From positions 69,011,160 through 69,075,159 of the forward strand of contig OX104130.1 of assembly GCA_944470555.2 (NCBI GenBank): DNA of 64,000 nucleotides, read 5' to 3'. This stretch comes from Heterobilharzia americana. Its lineage: Eukaryota; Platyhelminthes; Trematoda; Strigeidida; Schistosomatidae. This document shows, piece by piece, positions 56,150 to 64,000 of this stretch. Below the pieces are notes generated by a model, which saw only the letters and a program-made list of their open reading frames with translations, ran no database searches and was not told where the DNA came from. Position numbers and translations under genes: made by a program. How positions within the stretch are numbered: the first letter of the stretch is position 1; every line of letters starts with the position of its first letter.

Positions 56150-59100
56150 TACACAACAGCGTACTAGACTTCCCATAGTAGGTCAGTGAGAGTAAGGAAA
56201 GATAAATTGACAACAGAGAAGTTCGGAAAAATACCAAAGAAGTGACGACAGGACAAAAGATACAAGGCCGCGATTTTAGGCTAACGGCGAAGATAGTGAT
56301 CTCATATGCCTTTTCTGAAAATATGATTTAGGCTTGTACTTGTGGACTGCAATGTTAAATGCTGATAATTCCCTATGGTCAAAGCTTTAGTGATAAACAT
56401 AGTTTTCCTCATACTTTACAACAAAAAAGCAATTCGGTTTTCGAGATCACATTTGATAACGATATGACAGCCTGTGTGCTTATTTTCACATCAGGAAGTG
56501 AACTTGTAGACGCGAAATAATGATATTCTATATACGAACGTTTCGTCTTAAGGCAGTATATGTGCTCATTTCAAAAAATAACTGCAATTTATGGTGAAAC
56601 TGTGATGTTCCAAAGTAATCAAGCTTGTAAATAAGCACTCAGGTTGTCAGCGCATTTAAAACTAGTTAGGTTAGAGCTCTAGCTTCACTGAAAAACAAAA
56701 GTAATAACGTTTCTTCTAAGGTATACACTATTGTAATATTTTCACATAATCAGTAGGGAATAACCGATAAGTTGCACAAAGTACCTAGGAGTCTATTAAA
56801 CAGCTTCCTTCAGTTCACTACATTATGAGTATTCAGTAAAAATGCATTTTCAAAAGTATTGGAGTGAACAGTTTGACAGGAAATTTCATTATTGTGTATC
56901 ATCCACCTCCAAGTTATTCTTTGTTACAAAAAGCTCTATTACCGATACTTCTTCATAGTTCTTTAAGTTTTAAACCATCAGCTTTATTTTATGTTTCCTA
57001 CATTTTAAGCTGACTCGTCGTGAATTCAAGAAGTGGATGACACAGGCTTTGTGCGAAACAATAAATGTTATTCGTATGTGTGATAGATGTCGAGTTAACT
57101 CACGGAAGAGATTACGAAGCAGGCCTTGTTGATCTAGGTGTTGTAAAGTTTAGAGAAAGCCTTTTGAACTGATATATTACTTATTGACACCTGGTGGAAG
57201 CAGAACTCTTCCTCTCATATCTCATAATCTGTGAGTAGCTTGGAAACGGATGCTCTTGTTTTCTTAAAACTTTAAAGCAATTCATACTTTACCATTGTGC
57301 TGATATACATATACAGAGAATAATTGGTTCATTATCACACAATGCATTCTGGTAGAGAGAAGAAAGTGAGACAAACGTTTACCAATACTTAATGTTTACA
57401 ATACAATCGTTATGATCATATTTTATAAATTTACACATGCTGCATTTTCAGAAAGTTACAATAATTAATCAAACATTTTCACTGTTGACAGTAACTGAAA
57501 ACGGAAATTATTAATCATTTCAATTGAGTAAAAAATGTTCCTCTCTGTCTGAGATCGATGCATTAAGTTGCTTTTTTCAGATTTAGTTTATAAGGTTAGT
57601 TAGTTCAGTTTAAAAGCTGTGATATCCAGTTCTCACTATTCTGGTAGTTTTATGAATATAAATACGGGATGTAATCACTAGTCGAATGATTGCTATTTCA
57701 TATTAGATTGGTCCGTTTGTTAAAGCTTACAGTGATATAGCATTATTTGCTAAATGACGTCAAGTGAATAATTTATTGCTGGTAATTACATCAAGGTTAT
57801 TGCACACTTTTTGGTCTAATTTTGTAGTTTTTGGTGTTTTTCATTCTTTGATTTCATTAGTGGTAGGATTTTACGCATCTCCTAACCTAGGGTTGTTTCA
57901 TTACTGTCACATGTTTCAAGCGTCGAGTTGATGAACAAAGATTTAGTAATCAACCTCTATACTTAGTTACACTGGTCTTCAGGACTTTTACCAATTTCCA
58001 CTTTGTCTTTTCACATGCTTTGCTTCGCTTGAATTCTTCTTAAGACTGATTATGTCACTTAGGTCAGACAATCCAGACTTAACTAGGTCTCCATGATCTG
58101 ATAGGCAGACTGACTACGTTTGACTAGTTTGACCTATTTTCTTGAACTCATAGTCATTTCAAGGCATTTGGTAAATTATTTTATTCTGTCTAGTTAGGTT
58201 AGTACAAGCTCTAAGCTGATAATGTTTGTCTCTGAGGGTTTTGTTTTTGTCTTAGGGTTCGTTTGATTAGAACAACAAGAACAAAAGTATACCCAATCCT
58301 AGCTGAAAGTTCTGAAGTACCTAATTCACTTTTAACGAATACATTGCATTGCTTTAACAAGCTTTAGAAGCTACCAAACTTCAACAACAGCAGCAATATG
58401 GTTTTGTCGTCAAATGTGAGATGAATGAAATCTATGGAGTTTTAGAGCTCAGTTTGATGAGAAAAGAATGTGACATACCAAGAATTAAACCTTAACTTTT
58501 ATTTTTTTCGAGCGAAGCTCTTGAAAACTTTGGAAAAATGCTTCATGGAAGTATGTTTATAAAAAGTGATTATGTTCAACTGTATTGCATCATCTTTTCG
58601 TATTCAAAACATGGTAAGTTCAACTTTTCTACATTCTTCATAAGTACTTTGACACATTTCTGGATATACCACTCATAAATGGCCTAAAATGCACCAGTGG
58701 ATTTTTTTGTGAATTAAAGAATGTACTTTTTGTTTTGAATAGTGTTAAGAACTAGTTGTCGTTAATCTCCTTCAGTTCAATATATCACTCAGCTAAATTT
58801 CTAACTACAATGTCAGGTGGTGAAATTTTAGTGCCTGAATCCTCAAAATAGTCGAAACATTGGTTTAACTAAAGTTTCATGTCTATTAAACATAAAGTCC
58901 GGTTCATTGATGTAGAAGCCACCATAGACGAATTTAAAAATGTACTATCATCTCTGGCAGAATTTTTATATCATGTGAAAAACAAGTGGATTCTGCAATA
59001 ATGATGTATTAGATTGGCTTGTGCGTTATTGCTACGTGGTCTTGAAACAAATCGAAATGCTTCACCAGTGTTTGTTAGAATCAATTAGTCTGGAACTCCA

Positions 59101-61515
59101 AAAATCACGGCTTACATCCACAACGTTTCTACAAACTGAAAGAATACTTATTTCTGACAAAAGAGCTACACTTATTTTCAGTTTTGTGTGACATTGTGTT
59201 TCATTATCTGGATCTACAATGACTTTTTTGGTTTTTACAAATTTATGATAGTTATTGTGTGTAGAAAGTCAATTTCATTGGGTATAGAATTTCAAATAAA
59301 TTTACCCGGTAAATTGACTTGATGAACTTCAAAAAGTATAATGAAATTTGACTCATTAAAGTGAAACTTTCTAATTTATTCCTAATTGAATTTAAATATA
59401 TGGGTCAGTGCTTTTTGATATTTGACCAGAAGTCAGGGAAAGGTATGATTGACATATGGAGTTTTCAAGAAGGACTTCAGATAATTGGATGTTTAGGTCT
59501 TGAAGAAAATGGCTAGATAAAAGTTCACATTTCTTGGACAGATGCAATGAGATACTGAAGCCAAATTTATTCAAATCAGACTGAATTTAGCTGATATTCT
59601 GGAAATGCTGAGAGGGATTAATAATGAAGTCTTCAATATAATATTAATGTTACAATGCAGAATCGGCTTGTTTAATTGAAAGTAGTTGTTTACAGGTGGT
59701 AAACCAAACATATGAATTCGTTGTGATATCTGCCTCCAACATGTGTCAAAATCAATTCTCTGGAGTTGTTGTTTACTATTAATCAGTTGATTAGGCAATA
59801 CCTTGAAGAGAAGCGCCTTTTTTGAAAGAAGTAAATGCCACCATCACTAAAGAAAGATGAGCAAAGGCCTAAATTTAAAGTTTTCTGAACAACTTAAGTA
59901 TCCAACATTTTGACAAGCTTGGAGTTTTTCAGATGTTGAAGACATACCATGCTATCTGATATCCCATTTAAATAGTCACATTTCTCAAGTGGAAAATGAA
60001 TAATTATAAATGAGGTTCAAGAAGGTGTTTAGACGGTATCCCTCCTAATGAGTTCACATTGTACTCTTCAGACTGTGTACTTCGTTTAGTACTACTTATT
60101 TCTTTCCCCTTTGTCTTATTTAGCTATATTTACTGTATACCTAAACGTTTTCTCCAAGGTAGAGTCAACTGAGTATATATAACTAGTTTTTATAATATCT
60201 AGCAGATCAATAAAGCGATTGTTCATCAATGTGAAAGGATTTTATTTAGTATGCTACATTTCATTCGGAAAATTATGTTTATGCGGTTACAGCTTTTCAT
60301 CGAAGTAAAATATCATCTTTGTTGTTTTTATAGGAAACGCAAGCCTCATAGATTGTAGAAAATATTGGAAAGAAATCCTTATGTCAGTTGGTATAAAAAC
60401 TATATATCTATTTTAACATTTGATAAAAAATTCATAGAACTCATCTTACATGATAAAGAAACATTACCATAGAGAGTTTTTATGAAATAAGCAACACTCA
60501 GCGGCATATGTTGAGTGGATAAGCTGATATGAAATATATTTTTGGAAGCCGTAGATACGTATAAACATTTATGTTGGTTGTCAGGTGATGTCGTAACAAT
60601 CCAGTACTCTTTAAACAACCACATTCAGTCTTTATATGTTAACAGTTTATAGCATAAAATACTAAGCAACAGAATTTTATAATCCGTTTCAGTGAGACAA
60701 CAGGATAGATAATAAACCCAACAAACATTATAGGTTATTCTTAACATATTCTTATGATTGTCTTTTAAAATTGGTAGTATAGGAAAAAACGAAAAAGAAT
60801 TATCTGAATTTATGGATTATTATTATCAAAGAAACACTCACACTGGTAGTGTTTTACCTAAATATCTTCATTTTTTCATTCAAACATTGAAGCGACTCTG
60901 AATTGCTCGCGTATATTTTCAGTTAAACAAATAGGGCAATCGACCTAAACATTTTGGTGGAAGATTTTACCGCTGTTAAACAGAAGGTGTCAATTGGAGA
61001 CAAGAAATATACAGTTGTATTTTTTCTAATTTGGTGGCATCAATTCAGCTCACATATGTAGCCCCTCAGTTCAGTAACCAACCGTTCACAAACATTTCAA
61101 AAAAGGTTCAGTAAATTTAAAGTTGTTGTACAGAAGAGTGACCAGTATCAGCCTATTTAGCAGAATGACTTGCGATATCCTGGTATATTTTCATTACGTG
61201 AAATCATGTTGAAGTATCCCAGACAACAGAAAACTTCACGGGGTCTAAATAGTAACATTCATGTTAAATCCTCATGTATACATAAATATTTATCATTGAG
61301 TTCTGTCAACATAAGTATATCAGTTATGCGATCATCACCGATGAACTAGTTCGGGTAGAATAATATTTCATGAGGTGGGCCATAATTTGATCCTTGAAGA
61401 CTCTAATATAATTTTTCAGATTTATGTCGCATTTTGGTATACTTATAGAATCACATTAAGCATTTTATCAAGCTAAGTAGTCAAGGATATTATTCACACT
61501 GAGTGATGATTGAAG
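56150..61515. other. AT-rich non-coding DNA
   Basis: No element or gene was recognised over more than 5 kb. Two adjoining minus-strand frames at 59392-59798 have no visible domain. Confidence 0.5.
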
Positions 61516-61519
61516 GGGA

Positions 61520-61605
61520 AGTGAAAACTTGAGTCATAGTGGTACGTGAACCAGTGATCGTCGATTTTCCCGGTGTTCGATCAACTGAGCTACGAGACCG
61601 GACTG
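61520..61605 (-). other. tRNA-like sequence (pseudogene or SINE head)
   Basis: On the minus strand TCTCGTAGCTCAGTTGATCG resembles a tRNA 5' half with A box, and CACTGGTTCACGTACC lies at B-box distance. Anticodon and acceptor stems do not close convincingly, so this is more likely a tRNA-derived repeat than a functional tRNA. Confidence 0.4.
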
Positions 61606-62051
61606 CTGATAACATTTTTATGTCTCTTCAATATATTGTTATTATCATGTCGTAAAGACAATTATCGAATACAACTTTTTTGCATCAGTGACATATGTCG
61701 TCAGGATTTATGCAAAACAAAAAATTCAGAATAAATCAAAATCACCTTTTTAATCAAAACCGTATGATTTTATGCTACCGAACTAAACAAAGTTTTTCGA
61801 ATAATTCGCGACACTGTTCACACATTTAGTGGGATCTGAAATTATGCTTGGATATGGAAAGATGCCGTGTGAAAATGGAAATCTGGACAGTTAGTTTACG
61901 CTTTGATGCTTTTGGAGAACAAATTGATAAATCCCTGATTATGAATTGCCTAATTATAAAGCGTTTTCAATGAAAGCTAACAAATTGTAGACAGAAGTTG
62001 AATACTTCAAAGAACGGATTGAAAGAAATCATATTTCCAAGTATTGAAGTG

Positions 62052-64000
62052 AATCTCAACCTCGCCTGGTTAACTAGTTCACTAGTTACTAGCCGGTCCT
62101 AAGCCCGGGTAAACAGGAAAGGTTGGGCATAGGGCTAGCAACACTATCCCGGGAAAACAATCTAACCGCTACAGAAACTTCAAAGCACAAACAAAATATA
62201 AAATATATTAACAAAATTATTCCCCGATGGAATCGGAGAGGCGACATGACGCCAGTTGGTGAAAGCCATCAGGAGGCCAATTGGCCGGATCGAGGTGTCT
62301 TCTGTCTATATATGAAAGCGATAGTAAACGTGGGGATATGGAATGTCCACACGATGTTTGAACTCAGCAAGGCAGTCCAGATTGCAAACGAGATGAAGAG
62401 GTATCACAGTGAAGTGCTTGGAATTTGCGAAAGCAGATGGAATGGGAGTGGACTCTCCAAACTGTCAATTGGAAAGAAGTCAATAATCTCCTCCGATATT
62501 GTCACCCAGACGACAACCACGAGCACACAGTTTTGGAGTGGCTATCATGATGTCCTCTCCCAGGAGCATTGAAGGCTCTCATGCAGTGGGAACCAATCTC
62601 CTTATGCAGGATCATGACAGCAAGGTTCAACTCAAAAGGAAGGAAGGTCACAATCATACAATGCTACTCTATGCACCTACAAATAATGCAGATGAAGAGA
62701 AGAAGGAGAACTTCTACAGACAACTTCAATCAACACTGGACAAGACCCCACCACAGTTGGCGATATCAAAATTCATTCTGATGGATGGGGTGACATGAAT
62801 GCCAAACTGGGAGTGGACAACACAGGAAGAGAACTAACCATGGGTGGGGAAGTTCTCGGTGAGGTGATGAAGGAGAATGGAGAATTGTTTGCAGAATTCT
62901 GTGCATTCAACAATTTAGTGATTGGAGGTGAGGCAGTGTGTTCAAGCACAAGGATATCCACAAAGTGACATGGATTTGATTTCACCAGACACCAGGACAC
63001 ACTAATAATCAGATCGACTTTATCTCAATCCCAAGAAAATGGAGACGCAGTCTACTTGACACAAGGTCAAGAAGGGGAGGAGATGTAGGTTCACACCACT
63101 CGCTATCTAGTGCAAGGAACCCACCTGCAAAATCAAGTTGAAAGCCTTCAAGGAAGTTGGTGATAGACCGCAGTTGAAGTACAACACCCAGAACACAAAC
63201 TGAAGGACGAAACCACAAAGGAAATCTTCACATCAGTCAGCCATCAGGACAAAATGGGAGATATCGAGGAACATCCCTGAAGAAACCTGTGTGGAAGAAC
63301 ACTGGAAGTCTTTGAAAGCTATGTGGGAAGAAACCTGCACAACAGTATTAGGAAGGAAGAAGAAAGAAGACTAGGACTGGAATGGATCTCGACGGATACC
63401 TGGAAGCTGATAGAGCAGGGAGAGGAGGATGGTGAAACAGAAGATAAACCAGTGCAAGGACGCTCAACGACAAGAGGAACTGAGTACAATATATAAAACA
63501 CTACATTGGACAAAGAAGTGAAGAAGAGTGCACGGAAAGACAAAAGAAACTTCTACGAAACACTGGCAAGTGAAGCAGAACAGGCTGGAGACGGGTTAGA
63601 GAGACCTGACGAGATTGTATCAAATAACCAGGTTGCTATCAGGGAAGAGACCAACACAGATGAAACCAATAAAAGATGAAGAAGGAAATTTAATTACGAA
63701 AGAAGAGAAACAGAGGAAACAATGAGCCGACCACTTCAAGAAGCTCTTGAATCGACCACCACCACCACCACCTGCACTTCGTCCAGAAATACCACCTGCA
63801 GCAGCTGAATTACAAGTGTACATAAATCCTCCAACAAAAATGGAAGTCCTGAAATCCATAAAGCTACTGAAATGTGGGAAAGCAACAGGATCAGATAGGA
63901 TCCCGCCAGAAGCACTGAGACTGGACGCAGAGACAACAGCGGACATGCTCATACCACACCACTATAGCAGAGGGTGTGTAAGGAAGAGAAGGTACCTGCC
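62052..64000 (+). mobile_element. RTE copy E, cut by the window end
   Basis: It begins at the same 5' UTR as copy A (ACCTCGCCTGGTTAAC) with the conserved hairpin and runs through the endonuclease into the start of the reverse transcriptase (KSIKLLKCGKATGSDRIPPE) before the window ends. A long open stretch at 62123-62572 joins the 5' UTR to the endonuclease without a stop. It shares with copy A the frame-shifting insertion near 62783 (GATGGATGGGG) and the stop in the T-W-I block near 62968. The flanks differ from those of copy A, so it is an independent insertion. Confidence 0.85.
62220..63220 (+). pseudogene. RTE APE-type endonuclease, copy E
   Basis: Blocks VGIWNVHTMFELSKAVQI, VLGICESRWNGSG and YAPTNNADEEKKENFYRQL are as in copy A, with R-to-H in the WNVRT motif. 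After 62572 the frame shifts (deletion around GCACACAGTTTTGGAG), then again at the shared insertion near 62783. The catalytic glutamate remains; the D-M-N and final H blocks are out of frame. Not functional as read. Confidence 0.8.

Noticed and set aside
59392..59798. Two adjoining minus-strand frames as one gene
   Set aside because: The second lacks an ATG, the frames differ, and neither has a recognisable domain.
61520..61605. Functional tRNA gene
   Set aside because: A and B boxes are suggestive, but acceptor and anticodon stems do not pair convincingly.
1..64000. CRISPR array, bacterial operon or viral genome
   Set aside because: No regularly spaced repeats, no Shine-Dalgarno-led gene series, and only decayed eukaryotic retroelement coding.

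Overview
The window looks like repeat-rich, AT-rich nuclear DNA of a blood fluke (genus Schistosoma or a close relative). Three things point there: many dispersed SINE copies carrying hammerhead ribozyme cores preceded by tRNA-like Pol III boxes (the schistosome Sm-alpha type), RTE-clade non-LTR retrotransposons with (TAA)n tails, and Penelope-like elements (PLEs) with GIY-YIG endonuclease ends. The species cannot be fixed from the sequence alone. I see no bacterial features, no rRNA, no convincing tRNA gene, no CRISPR array and no clearly intact host gene.

Layout. 1-4640: fossil Ty3/gypsy element on the minus strand, gag to integrase in order, riddled with stops and frameshifts. A PLE (3367-4156) sits inside its gag, flanked by a perfect 12-bp target duplication and folded back on itself. 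5.4-8.65 kb: cluster of hammerhead SINEs plus an RTE fragment. 11.58-12.76 kb: element-like inverted repeat with 163-bp arms. 12996-16419: structurally complete but dead RTE copy (A) with an 11-bp target duplication. 17-27.9 kb: short 3' RTE pieces (C, D), hammerhead SINEs, PLE remnants, a CR1-like reverse transcriptase fragment and an old internal RTE fragment (B). 28-39 kb: mostly featureless AT-rich DNA with one candidate secreted-protein exon, an (AT)n tract and an RTE fragment. 39.6-51.4 kb: RTE copies F (+) and G (-), very similar and inverted to each other, with SINEs between them; G abuts a long PLE head to head. 53.6-62 kb: PLE remnant, decayed SINE, candidate exon at 55.7 kb, otherwise unremarkable. 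62.05 kb to the end: RTE copy E, cut by the window edge.

How the parts relate. The window is mostly a record of retroelement activity. RTE enzymes (APE-type endonuclease plus reverse transcriptase) prime at nicked DNA; Pol III SINEs are thought to borrow such enzymes; PLEs use their own GIY-YIG nuclease. Three patterns stand out: (i) 5'-to-5' inverted insertions recur in the PLE, at the RTE/PLE junction and in several SINE pairs; (ii) RTE copies share disabling lesions, so dead lineages seem to have kept copying; (iii) the RTE catalytic box reads FANDDL in every copy where it can be read. Coding calls outside mobile elements are tentative exons only.
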